Positions 52,826-61,163 of a stretch of 64,000 nucleotides of DNA are shown piece by piece. The stretch's first letter is position 1; each line of letters opens with the position of its first letter. The stretch lies in the NCBI RefSeq assembly GCF_049341065.1, contig NZ_JBMPIX010000001.1, positions 124,001 through 188,000 of the forward strand, given 5' to 3'. The translations under genes were made by a program, and so were the position numbers. The notes below the pieces were generated by a model, which was not told where the DNA came from, did not search any database, and worked only from the letters and a program-made list of their open reading frames with translations. Origin of the DNA: Pacificoceanicola sp049341065 (GTDB lineage Bacteria > Pseudomonadota > Alphaproteobacteria > Rhodobacterales > Rhodobacteraceae).

Positions 52826-54088
52826 ATGGGCCGACGTGTCGTTGTTACAGGACTTGGGCTGGTTACACCGCTGGCCTGCGGGGTCGAGGAAACCTGGAGC
52901 CGTCTTCTGGCCGGGCAGTCCGGGGCCGGAACGATCCAGAAATTCGATGCCAGTCATCTGGCAACCAACTATGCCTGCGAGGTTCCTTATGGGGACGGCA
53001 CGGATGGCACCTTTGATCCGAACGCTTATCTGGACAAGAAAGAGCAGCGCAAGATCGACGAGTTCATCCTGTTCGGCATGGCCGCAGCGGCGCAGGCCGT
53101 CGCGGATAGTGGCTGGGCCCCCGAGGATGAAGAAAGCCGCGAGCGCACTGGCGTGATGATCGGGTCCGGGATTGGCGGATTGAACTCGATTGCGGAAACG
53201 GCGCTTTTGATCAAGGAAAAAGGGCCGCGGCGCGTGTCGCCTTTCTTTATTCCCGGTGCTCTGATCAACCTGATTTCTGGCAATGTCTCGATCAAATATG
53301 GCTTCAAAGGCCCGAACCATGCGGTTGTAACGGCCTGTTCGACGGGCGCGCATGCCATTGGCGATGCGGCGCGGCTGATCAAATACGGCGACGCCGACGT
53401 GATGCTGGCGGGCGGCGCCGAGGCGGCGATCGGTGAGATTGGCATCGCGGGCTTTAACGCCTGCAAGGCGCTGTCCACCAAGCGTGCCGACGATCCGACC
53501 AAGGCCAGCCGCCCCTATGACGCTGACCGTGACGGCTTTGTCATGGGTGAGGGCGCAGGCGTTGTCGTGCTGGAAGAATACGAGCACGCCAAGGCGCGCG
53601 GCGCCAAAATTTACGCCGAGGTTTGCGGCTATGGTCTGACCGGGGATGCCTATCACATCACTGCTCCGTCCGAGACCGGCGAAGGCGGCGAACGCTCGAT
53701 GCGTGCTGCGCTGAAGGATGCCGGGATTGAGCCGTCGCAGATCGATTACATCAACGCGCATGGCACCAGCACGATGGCTGACACCATCGAACTGGGCGCG
53801 GTTGAGCGCATGTTGGGTGACGCGGCCAGCAAGGCCACAATGTCGAGCACCAAATCCGCCACTGGGCACCTGCTGGGGGCTGCGGGCGCGATCGAGGCCG
53901 TGTTCAGCATTCTGGCGATCCGCGATCAGGTGGCTCCGCCGACGATCAACCTCGACAATCCGGCAGTTGAGACCAAACTGGATCTGGCGCCCAATGCCAA
54001 GCGCGAACGCGAGATCACTTATGCGCTGTCGAACTCCTTTGGTTTCGGCGGCACCAACGCTTCGGTTGTTTTCGGGAAAGTGAGCTAA
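52826..54088 (+). CDS. fabF: 3-oxoacyl-ACP synthase II
   Basis: Fatty-acid elongation condensing enzyme, 420 residues. The nucleophile Cys171 is in VVTACSTGAHAIGD, and the two active-site histidines are in INAHGTSTMAD and SATGHLLGAAGA. The ATG at 52826 gives the standard N-terminus MGRRVVVTGLGLVTPL. It is four bases from mltG, a common pair in this group. Confidence 0.97.
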   Translation: MGRRVVVTGLGLVTPLACGVEETWSRLLAGQSGAGTIQKFDASHLATNYACEVPYGDGTDGTFDPNAYLDKKEQRKIDEFILFGMAAAAQAVADSGWAPEDEESRERTGVMIGSGIGGLNSIAETALLIKEKGPRRVSPFFIPGALINLISGNVSIKYGFKGPNHAVVTACSTGAHAIGDAARLIKYGDADVMLAGGAEAAIGEIGIAGFNACKALSTKRADDPTKASRPYDADRDGFVMGEGAGVVVLEEYEHAKARGAKIYAEVCGYGLTGDAYHITAPSETGEGGERSMRAALKDAGIEPSQIDYINAHGTSTMADTIELGAVERMLGDAASKATMSSTKSATGHLLGAAGAIEAVFSILAIRDQVAPPTINLDNPAVETKLDLAPNAKREREITYALSNSFGFGGTNASVVFGKVS

Positions 54089-54092
54089 GCCT

Positions 54093-55247
54093 ATGTGGCG
54101 CCACATTGCCTCGAACGCGCTGACCTTCATGGTCGTCGCGGTGTTTCTCTTTGGCGGCGTCCTGATCTGGGCGCAAAGTCAGTATCACGCGCAAGGGCCG
54201 CTGGCGCAGGCGATCTGCCTTGAGGTGCCACGCGGCACCAACATGAAGCGCGTCTCGCAGAACCTGGCCGACCAAGGGGCGATCAAAAGCGCGACCATGT
54301 TCCGGTTGGGCGCGGATTATACCGACAGGACGCAGTCGCTGAAGGCGGGCAGCTATCTTGTGCCCGAGGGCGCATCGATGTCGGAAATCGTTGACATCGT
54401 GACCAAGGGTGGCGCCTCGACCTGCGGCACCGAGGTGGTCTATCGGGTCGGGATCACCCGCGCCACCGTTCAGGTGCGCGAGATTGACCCGGTCACCGGG
54501 CGCTATGAGGAAAAGGCCAGCTTTGATCCGGGCGAGGGCGAGGTTCCCGACGTCTACACGCAGGTGCGCGAAAAGGGCGATACCCGGTACCGCGTGGCCT
54601 TGGCCGAAGGTGTGACCAGCTGGCAGGTGGTTCAGGAATTGGGGCAGATCGACGTGCTGGACGGCACGGTCGAAGTCCCGCCCGAGGGCAGTCTGGCCCC
54701 CGACAGCTATGAGATCAGTCCCGGGGATACCCGCGCCAGCGTGATCGAGCGGATGCAGGCCGCCCAAGAAGTGATCCTTGCGCAAGCTTGGCAGGAACGC
54801 GCTGAAGGACTGCCGATCGACACCCCCGAAGAGGCGCTGATTCTTGCCTCGATCATCGAGAAGGAAACAGGCGGACCAGACGAACGCTTTGATGTGGCCT
54901 CGGTTTTTGTGAACCGTCTGGAGCGCGGCATGCGCCTGCAAACGGACCCGACGGTGATTTACGGCATCACGCAGGGCGAAGCGCCCTTGGGCCGGGGCTT
55001 GCGTCAGTCCGAACTTCGGCGCGAGACACCCTGGAACACTTATGTGATCCCGGCCTTGCCGCCGACGCCCATCGCGAACCCGGGCCGCGCCAGCATCGAG
55101 GCGGCCCTGAACCCAGCAAATACCGACTACATCTATTTTGTGGCCAAAACGCTGGACCCCCGCGACGGGCACAACTTTGCCGAAACTCTTGAGGCGCATA
55201 ACGCCAACGTCGCCGCGTATCGCAAGCTTGAGGCTGAGCGGCCTTAG
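54093..55247 (+). CDS. mltG: Endolytic transglycosylase MltG
   Basis: Inner-membrane lytic transglycosylase that cuts nascent peptidoglycan and limits strand length, 384 residues. One N-terminal helix (LTFMVVAVFLFGGVLIWAQ) is followed by LysM-like and YceG domains. The catalytic glutamate is in LILASIIEKETG, and QTDPTVIYGIT and TYVIPALPPTPIANPGR are conserved. It is co-transcribed with fabF. Confidence 0.95.
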   Translation: MWRHIASNALTFMVVAVFLFGGVLIWAQSQYHAQGPLAQAICLEVPRGTNMKRVSQNLADQGAIKSATMFRLGADYTDRTQSLKAGSYLVPEGASMSEIVDIVTKGGASTCGTEVVYRVGITRATVQVREIDPVTGRYEEKASFDPGEGEVPDVYTQVREKGDTRYRVALAEGVTSWQVVQELGQIDVLDGTVEVPPEGSLAPDSYEISPGDTRASVIERMQAAQEVILAQAWQERAEGLPIDTPEEALILASIIEKETGGPDERFDVASVFVNRLERGMRLQTDPTVIYGITQGEAPLGRGLRQSELRRETPWNTYVIPALPPTPIANPGRASIEAALNPANTDYIYFVAKTLDPRDGHNFAETLEAHNANVAAYRKLEAERP

Positions 55248-55334
55248 GCGCGGCTGGACGACACCCCGACTGCGGGTCTTTGGTCCCGCAGCGGCCCGCC
55301 CTCCAGACCTGCGCCCTTGCTGGTTTCCTTGGTT

Positions 55335-55781
55335 TCAGGTGTCTTTCGACAGGACATAGCGCGGACCCGAACCGGTGCGGGCGGCTCGGTCTTCTGCGTT
55401 GTACAGGTGGCAGGCCTCAAGCGAGAGGCAGCCGCAGCCGATGCAGCTATCCAAGCGGCTGCGCAATCTTTGCATCTGGTCGATGCGCTGATCCAACACC
55501 CGTCCGAAGCGTTTCGAGATGCGCGTCCAGTCGGATTTCGCGGGCGCGCGGTGGTCGGGCAGAGGCGCCAGTTGCGCCTTGATTTCGGCGAGCGAGAACC
55601 CAAGCTGCTGGGCGATCAGAATGAAAGACAGTCGCCGGATATCGGCGCGGGCGAAACGGCGCTGACCGGCGGCGTTGCGGGTCGGATGCACGAGCGCTTC
55701 GGATTCGTAGTGACGTATTGCGGAGGTTGCCAGCCCGGTGCGCGCCGCCACCTCTCCGATTGTAAGTCCGTCCTTTGGCAT
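55335..55781 (-). CDS. soxR: Redox-sensing MerR-family regulator SoxR
   Basis: 148 residues. A MerR helix-turn-helix domain (GLTIGEVAARTGLATSAIRH) is followed by a coiled-coil dimer helix and the [2Fe-2S] motif CIGCGCLSLEAC, spacing C-x2-C-x-C-x5-C, which identifies SoxR. It responds to redox-active compounds. It is divergent from the VOC gene and faces a matching promoter. Confidence 0.94.
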   Translation of the reverse strand: MPKDGLTIGEVAARTGLATSAIRHYESEALVHPTRNAAGQRRFARADIRRLSFILIAQQLGFSLAEIKAQLAPLPDHRAPAKSDWTRISKRFGRVLDQRIDQMQRLRSRLDSCIGCGCLSLEACHLYNAEDRAARTGSGPRYVLSKDT

Positions 55782-55809
55782 GTCTCTGATTCCATGTATT
55801 TCTTAGTCC

Positions 55810-55840
55810 TTGCCTTAAAGTTTACTTGAACTCGTATGGT
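55810..55840 (+). promoter_or_regulatory. SoxR-type promoter with 19-base spacer
   Basis: TTGCCT (55810-55815) and TATGGT (55835-55840) are separated by 19 bases, the long spacer of MerR-family promoters. The sequence CTTAAAGTTTACTTGAAC at 55814-55831 agrees with the classical soxbox at 13 of 18 positions. It lies in the 88-base space between soxR and the VOC gene. Confidence 0.75.
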
Positions 55841-55869
55841 ACTGTCATCAAAAACGAAGGAGCAAGATC

Positions 55870-56250
55870 ATGACCGCACAATTGGAACACGCCAACATCA
55901 CCGTCGCCGACCCGAAAGCCACCGCCCAGGTGCTGTGTGACCTGTTTGACTGGCGTGTCCGCTGGCAAGGCGCCGCCATCGACAATGGATTTTCGGTGCA
56001 TGTCGGCTCGGACGCCGGATACCTCGCGCTTTACGCGCCGGGCACAGGTACGGCTGAGCCAGCGACGCGCTATCGCCACGAAGGCGGGTTGAACCACGTC
56101 GGTCTGGTTGTGGAGGACCTTGATGCGATGGAGGCGCGGGTCAAGGCTGCGGGCTTTGAACCGCACAGCCATGCGGATTACGAGCCGGGACGTCGGTTCT
56201 ATTTCTTTGGACCGGATGGCGTCGAATTCGAGTTGGTCAGCTATGAGTGA
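55870..56250 (+). CDS. VOC (glyoxalase/bleomycin resistance) family protein
   Basis: 126 residues with the paired beta-alpha-beta3 vicinal-oxygen-chelate pattern: LEHANITVADPKATAQVL near the start and NHVGLVVEDLDAMEAR in the second half, ending YFFGPDGVEFELVSYE. Candidate metal ligands are His near residue 8, Glu/His in RHEGGLNHVG and the final Glu. It is probably under SoxR control, so a role in detoxifying redox-active or electrophilic compounds is inferred. Confidence 0.85.
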   Translation: MTAQLEHANITVADPKATAQVLCDLFDWRVRWQGAAIDNGFSVHVGSDAGYLALYAPGTGTAEPATRYRHEGGLNHVGLVVEDLDAMEARVKAAGFEPHSHADYEPGRRFYFFGPDGVEFELVSYE

Positions 56251-56356
56251 TCCGATCCTCTTTCTGGCCTATCCGGATCGGCTGCACTGCCATGTCACGC
56301 TGGCCCGGCTGGGGCTGCGCTGCAAACCAAGGCGGCGCTGGTTCCGACGGAGGTAA
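56243..56356 (+). CDS. Possible 37-residue protein overlapping the VOC gene end
   Basis: MSDPILFLAYPDRLHCHVTL, then a basic end (RCKPRRRWFRRR). It starts within the last codons of the VOC gene (eight-base overlap), as in coupled genes. It is too short for a confident call. The following 195 bases to cysS contain no recognisable gene. Confidence 0.35.
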   Translation: MSDPILFLAYPDRLHCHVTLARLGLRCKPRRRWFRRR

Positions 56357-56551
56357 GATCGCCAAAGCGAAACCCACGCGCCCGGCCTCTTGGCGGGGCG
56401 CAGCTAACGTGGTACCATTTGCATATGAAGACCAACGCCGCCCTGATTATCTGCTGCATTACCTGCTGACATTGTCGGTGGGCCTGTCTTCTATTCCAAT
56501 CCCCATGTGAAGTTGCTAAGCCCGCCGCGACCCTTCGCGCGAGGAAGACTC

Positions 56552-57928
56552 ATGGAAATTTCGCTCACCAATTCGATGACCCGCAAAAAAGAGCGGTTCG
56601 TCCCGATCGATCCGCAGAACGTGCGCATGTATGTCTGTGGCCCGACGGTCTATGATCGCGCGCATCTGGGCAATGCGCGTCCGGCGATTGTGTTTGACGT
56701 TTTGTTCCGGCTGCTACGGCATGTCTATGGCCCGGATCACGTCACCTATGTGCGCAATTTCACTGACGTCGATGACAAGATCAACGCGCGGGCGGAGGCC
56801 TCTGGCCGGTCCATCGGGGAGATTACCGAAGAAACCACACGCTGGTATCTGGAGGATATGGGCGCGGTTGGCGTGATGGAACCGACGCAGATGCCGCGCG
56901 CGACGCAGTATATCCCGCAAATGGTGGCGATGATCGAAGATCTGATCACCAAGGGCAACGCTTATGAGGCCGAGGGACATGTGCTGTTCTCGGTCGGTAG
57001 CTACAAGGATTATGGGCGGCTGTCGGGGCGTTCTGTCGATGACATGATCGCCGGGGCGCGGGTCGAGGTGGCACCGTACAAGCGCGATCCGATGGATTTT
57101 GTTCTGTGGAAGCCTTCGTCGCGCGATTTGCCGGGATGGGACAGCCCTTGGGGCCGTGGACGCCCCGGCTGGCACATCGAATGCTCGGCCATGAGCTATG
57201 AGTTGCTGGGGGAGACCTTTGACATTCATGGCGGCGGCAACGATCTGCTGTTTCCGCACCACGAGAATGAGATCGCTCAGTCCTGCTGTGCGCACCCCAA
57301 GGGGGGCTTTGCCAAGGTCTGGATGCACAACGAGATGCTTCAGGTCGAAGGCAAGAAGATGTCCAAGTCGCTGGGTAACTTCTTTACCGTCCGCGATCTT
57401 CTGGATGGTCACGATGGCCTGCCCGGTGTGCCGGGCGAAGTGATCCGCTTTGTCATGCTGAGCACGCATTACCGCAAACCGATGGATTGGACGGCGGAGA
57501 AGGCGCGCGAGGCCGAGGCGACGCTGCGCAAGTGGCGGGCGATGGTGGACGGAACGCCAGAAGCGCAGGTCCCGGATCAGGTGCTTGCCGCGCTGGCCGA
57601 AGACCTGAATACAGCGGGCGCGATTGCAGAATTGCACAAACTTGCGTCAGCAGGTGAGGTGTCCGCACTGAAGGCCGGGGCGGGATTGCTCGGGCTGTTG
57701 AGTGACGAGATGGGCGGATGGGACGTTGTTTCGGTTGATTTGTCCGGACTGACGGAAAGACTGGCCGATGCTCGGATCAAGGCTATGGAAAGTAAAGATT
57801 TTTCCGAAGTGGATCGGATGAAATCTGCCTTGATTGCGGCCGGGGTGGAGGTGCGAATGTCCAAGGCGGGCGTCGAGTTGGTGCCGGGCACCGGGTTCGA
57901 TGCGGGCAAGTTGGAGGGCTTGGCATGA
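56552..57928 (+). CDS. cysS: Cysteinyl-tRNA synthetase
   Basis: Class I synthetase, 458 residues. The HIGH-type motif is HLGN in YDRAHLGNARPA, zinc ligands include the Cys in YVCGPTVYD and a Cys-His-Glu set (HIECSAM, HHENE), and the KMSKS loop is KKMSKSLGN. The ATG at 56552 follows GAGGAAG. The longer frame to 56507 is not needed. Confidence 0.97.
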   Translation: MEISLTNSMTRKKERFVPIDPQNVRMYVCGPTVYDRAHLGNARPAIVFDVLFRLLRHVYGPDHVTYVRNFTDVDDKINARAEASGRSIGEITEETTRWYLEDMGAVGVMEPTQMPRATQYIPQMVAMIEDLITKGNAYEAEGHVLFSVGSYKDYGRLSGRSVDDMIAGARVEVAPYKRDPMDFVLWKPSSRDLPGWDSPWGRGRPGWHIECSAMSYELLGETFDIHGGGNDLLFPHHENEIAQSCCAHPKGGFAKVWMHNEMLQVEGKKMSKSLGNFFTVRDLLDGHDGLPGVPGEVIRFVMLSTHYRKPMDWTAEKAREAEATLRKWRAMVDGTPEAQVPDQVLAALAEDLNTAGAIAELHKLASAGEVSALKAGAGLLGLLSDEMGGWDVVSVDLSGLTERLADARIKAMESKDFSEVDRMKSALIAAGVEVRMSKAGVELVPGTGFDAGKLEGLA

Positions 57929-57959
57929 CTGAGCGGTGCGTCTTTGGCCGGTGTCGCAG

Positions 57960-58004
57960 TGGGGGCCAGCCCCCACACCCCCGGGATATTTTTGGACCAG
58001 TGAA
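57960..58004 (+). repeat. Dispersed hairpin-plus-tail intergenic repeat, copy 2
   Basis: Hairpin TGGGGGC-CA-GCCCCCA (57960-57975) and a tail (57976-58004) with CCCCCGGGATATTTTT and GGACCAGTGAA, 27 of 29 tail bases identical to the copy at 22646-22674. It ends 15 bases before the next start codon. Confidence 0.75.
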
Positions 58005-58019
58005 TGAGGGAGCCGGGGC

Positions 58020-59636
58020 ATGAAAGAGCGGCTCTATCTGTACGACACAACGTTGCGCGACGGGCAGCAGACGCAAGGCGTGCAGTTTTCGACGGCGGAG
58101 AAGCTGCGGATCGCGGCGGCCTTGGACGGGCTGGGGATTGACTACATCGAGGGTGGCTGGCCCGGAGCAAATCCGACCGACAGCGCGTTTTTCGAAGAGG
58201 TCGGGCAGACGCAGGCGCGTCTGACGGCTTTTGGGATGACCAAGCGGGCCGGGCGCTCGGCTGAGAACGACGATGTTCTGGCGGCGGTTCTGAATGCCGG
58301 GACCGGGGCGGTTTGTCTGGTGGGTAAGTCGCATGATTTTCATGTGACCAAGGCGCTTGGTGTGTCGCTTGAGGAAAACCTGGACAGCATCCGCGCCAGC
58401 ATGGCGCATCTGGTTGCCTCAAGGCGCGAGGCCTTGTTCGACGCTGAGCATTTCTTTGACGGCTACAAGGCCAATCCCGGCTATGCGCTGGATTGCCTGA
58501 AGGTTGCCTTGGACGCCGGGGCGCGCTGGGTTGTCTTGTGTGACACCAATGGTGGGGCCTTGCCGCATGAGATCGGGCGGATCGTCAGCGAGGTTGTTGC
58601 GGCGGGCATTCCGGGCGAACAGCTGGGCATTCACACGCATAACGACACCGAGAATGCCGTTGCGGGCAGTCTGGCGGCCGTTCTTGCGGGGGCTCGTCAG
58701 GTGCAAGGCACGCTCAACGGGTTGGGCGAGCGCTGCGGCAATGCCAATCTGACCTCGTTGATTCCGACGTTGCTGTTGAAAGAACCCTTTGCCAGCCAGT
58801 TCGAGACTGGGGTCAGCCTTGAGGCGCTGCAAGGGCTGACGCGGGTCAGCCGCATGCTGGACGACATCCTGAACCGCGTTCCGATGAAGCAGGCGCCTTA
58901 TGTGGGGACCTCGGCCTTTGCGCACAAGGCAGGTCTGCACGCCAGCGCGATCCTCAAGGACCCGTCGACCTATGAACATGTGGTGCCGACCTGTGTGGGC
59001 AACGAACGCATCATTCCAATGTCCAATCAGGCGGGGCAATCGAACCTGCGCAAACGTCTGACCGAGGCGGGTTTGAGCGTTGAAAAGGGCAATCCGGCCT
59101 TGGCGCGCATTCTGGAACGGGTCAAGGAGCGCGAGAGCGAGGGGTATTCCTATGACACCGCGCAGGCCAGCTTTGAGTTGTTGGCGCGCGAGGAATTGGG
59201 CCAGTTGCCGGACTTCTTCGAGGTCAAGCGCTACCGGGTGACGGTGGAGCGGCGCAAGAACAAGTACAACAAGATGGTCAGCCTGTCCGAGGCAGTGGTC
59301 GTCGTGAAGGTGGACGGCGAGAAGAAGCTGTCGGTGTCTGAGTCGATGGACGAGGAGGGATGCGATCGCGGCCCGGTGAACGCGTTGTCCAAGGCTTTGG
59401 CCAAGGACCTTGGCCCTTATCAAGGCATGATCGACGATATGAGACTGGTCGATTTCAAGGTGCGTATCACGCAAGGCGGCACCGAGGCGGTCACGCGGGT
59501 GACCATCGACAGCGAAGATGGCAAGGGGCGGCGTTGGTCCACCGTGGGGGTCAGCGCGAACATCGTCGATGCCTCGTTCGAGGCCTTGCTGGACGCCGTG
59601 CGATGGAAGCTTGTGCGGGACGGCGCGAAGGGATGA
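58020..59636 (+). CDS. cimA: (R)-citramalate synthase
   Basis: 538 residues of the DRE-TIM metallolyase family. It condenses pyruvate and acetyl-CoA to citramalate for a threonine-independent isoleucine route. The N-terminus LYDTTLRDGQQTQGVQFST and IHTHNDTENAVAGSL carry metal-binding residues; a C-terminal regulatory LeuA-type domain follows (DFKVRITQGGTEAVTRV). The length and the GQQTQGVQFS variant favour CimA over isopropylmalate synthase. It overlaps the next gene as ATGA. Confidence 0.88.
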   Translation: MKERLYLYDTTLRDGQQTQGVQFSTAEKLRIAAALDGLGIDYIEGGWPGANPTDSAFFEEVGQTQARLTAFGMTKRAGRSAENDDVLAAVLNAGTGAVCLVGKSHDFHVTKALGVSLEENLDSIRASMAHLVASRREALFDAEHFFDGYKANPGYALDCLKVALDAGARWVVLCDTNGGALPHEIGRIVSEVVAAGIPGEQLGIHTHNDTENAVAGSLAAVLAGARQVQGTLNGLGERCGNANLTSLIPTLLLKEPFASQFETGVSLEALQGLTRVSRMLDDILNRVPMKQAPYVGTSAFAHKAGLHASAILKDPSTYEHVVPTCVGNERIIPMSNQAGQSNLRKRLTEAGLSVEKGNPALARILERVKERESEGYSYDTAQASFELLAREELGQLPDFFEVKRYRVTVERRKNKYNKMVSLSEAVVVVKVDGEKKLSVSESMDEEGCDRGPVNALSKALAKDLGPYQGMIDDMRLVDFKVRITQGGTEAVTRVTIDSEDGKGRRWSTVGVSANIVDASFEALLDAVRWKLVRDGAKG

Positions 59637-60352
59637 GCGCTGCGTTTTTCACCTTGCACGACGACTTGCCGCGCGAAGGGCCTGGCCGGGCCGAAGATGT
59701 GGCCTGGGCTCTGGGGCTTGGCGGGGCGATGCCGGGCGCGCGGGTGCTGGATGCGGGCTGCGGTCCGGGCGCGGATATCTCGGCGCTATTGCTGGCGGTG
59801 GCCCCGGGCGGGCATGTCGTCGCGGTCGATGCGCACGCGCCTTTTGTTCATCAGGCCGAGCGGCGCTGGGGCCGGGATTCCCGTGTGACCCTTGTCACAG
59901 GGGACATGCGGGATGTGGACGGGCCTTTCGATGTGATCTGGTGTGCCGGGGCGCTCTATTTTCTTGGGCTTCTCGATGGGCTTCGGGTGATGCGGGACAA
60001 GCTTCGGCCCGGTGGTTTGATGTGTTTCTCCGAGATGGTCGTCCGCGTGCCCGCGCCCGATGCCGATCTGCGCGCCGCGCTTGAGGCTGAATATCCCGCG
60101 ATTGGCGATCAGACCCGTCTGAAAGGAATGATCCGCGCCGCAGGGCTGGACCTGATCGGGCAAAAGATCCTGCCGCGTGCCTCGTGGGAGGCGTATTTCC
60201 AGCCGATGGAAAAGCGCATTGCGCAGCTGCGGCCGACGGCGGATGAAGATCTGGCCGCCGTATTGGACGAGGCCGAGGCCGAGATCGCGCTGTGGCGGCG
60301 GTATTGGGAACAGTTCGGCTATGCGCTTAGCGTGGTGAGGCGGCCTGAATGA
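59633..60352 (+). CDS. Class I SAM-dependent methyltransferase
   Basis: 239 residues with a Rossmann methyltransferase core: motif I VLDAGCGPGADISALLLAV, an acidic end of strand 2 (VVAVDAHAPF), and the DVIWCAGALYFLG motif after strand 4. It is co-translated with cimA upstream and the NDUFAF6-like gene downstream (ATGA at both ends). The substrate is unknown. Confidence 0.85.
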   Translation: MSAAFFTLHDDLPREGPGRAEDVAWALGLGGAMPGARVLDAGCGPGADISALLLAVAPGGHVVAVDAHAPFVHQAERRWGRDSRVTLVTGDMRDVDGPFDVIWCAGALYFLGLLDGLRVMRDKLRPGGLMCFSEMVVRVPAPDADLRAALEAEYPAIGDQTRLKGMIRAAGLDLIGQKILPRASWEAYFQPMEKRIAQLRPTADEDLAAVLDEAEAEIALWRRYWEQFGYALSVVRRPE

Positions 60353-61137
60353 GCGATCCTTTCGAGAATAACGCCGATCTGGTGGCCTGCGCCAAGCTGG
60401 TTCAGCAGGGCGATCCAGACCGTTTTGCGGCGGCCATGGCAGCTCCGGTGTCGGCGCGCACCGTGTTGTTCCCGATCTACGCATTCAACATCGAAGTCAG
60501 CCGCGCGCCCTGGATGACCCAAGAGCCGATGATCGCGCAGATGCGGCTGCAATGGTGGGCTGATGCGCTGGAGGAAATTCGTGCGGGCGGCATGGTCAGA
60601 CGACACGAAGTGGTCACGCCGCTGGCTTTGGCGATTGGTCCTGACGGCGCCGTGCGCCTGCAGGATCTGGTTGAAGCGCGGCGTTTGGATATCGAAAAAG
60701 CGCCCTTTGAAGACGAGGCCGCATTGCTGGCCTATCTGGAGCGAACGACCGGGGCCTTGGCCCTGTCCGCCGCCGAAGCCTTGGGTCTGCGCGGGTCGTT
60801 TGATGATCTGTCAGCTTGGGGCAGGGCGGCCGGACTGGTGCGCTATTTGCAGGCGGTGCCCGAGCTGGAGGCGCGGGGCAAGCTGCCTTTGCCGGATGGC
60901 CGTGCCGACGCCTTGGCGCGACTGGCCGAGGCCGAGTTGCAATCCCTGCAGGCAGTTGGCGGGTTGCGTGGACTGAAGCGGCAGCTTGGCAAAGTGCCGT
61001 CAGCGGCGGCTCTGGAATTCTGGCAGGTGCCTGCTTTGCTGCGCCAGATCGTCAAAGATCCGGGTGCGGTTGCGGAGGCACGTTTGGGGCTGAGCGAGTT
61101 TGGCAAACGCTGGCGTCTGCTCTTGGCGGCAAGCTAA
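60349..61137 (+). CDS. Squalene/phytoene synthase-like protein, NDUFAF6 type
   Basis: 262 residues of the squalene/phytoene synthase superfamily, starting MSDPFENNADLVACAKLVQQ. The segment YAFNIEVSRAPWMTQEPMIA with MRLQWWADALEEIRAG resembles the NDUFAF6 branch; the aspartate-rich DxxxD pairs of true synthases are not intact, so enzymatic synthesis of isoprenoids is unlikely. The eukaryotic relative is a complex I assembly factor. The bacterial role is not established. Confidence 0.75.
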   Translation: MSDPFENNADLVACAKLVQQGDPDRFAAAMAAPVSARTVLFPIYAFNIEVSRAPWMTQEPMIAQMRLQWWADALEEIRAGGMVRRHEVVTPLALAIGPDGAVRLQDLVEARRLDIEKAPFEDEAALLAYLERTTGALALSAAEALGLRGSFDDLSAWGRAAGLVRYLQAVPELEARGKLPLPDGRADALARLAEAELQSLQAVGGLRGLKRQLGKVPSAAALEFWQVPALLRQIVKDPGAVAEARLGLSEFGKRWRLLLAAS

Positions 61138-61163
61138 GCTGACCGGGCGGGCGGCTTGGCCCG

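Noticed and set aside
56247..56510. Frame of 87 codons between the VOC gene and cysS
   Set aside because: Its composition is not protein-like, and it competes with the better-placed short frame at 56243-56356; no ribosome binding site.
60349..61137. True phytoene or squalene synthase for carotenoid synthesis
   Set aside because: The aspartate-rich substrate motifs are not intact and there are no other carotenoid genes nearby; the NDUFAF6 branch fits better.
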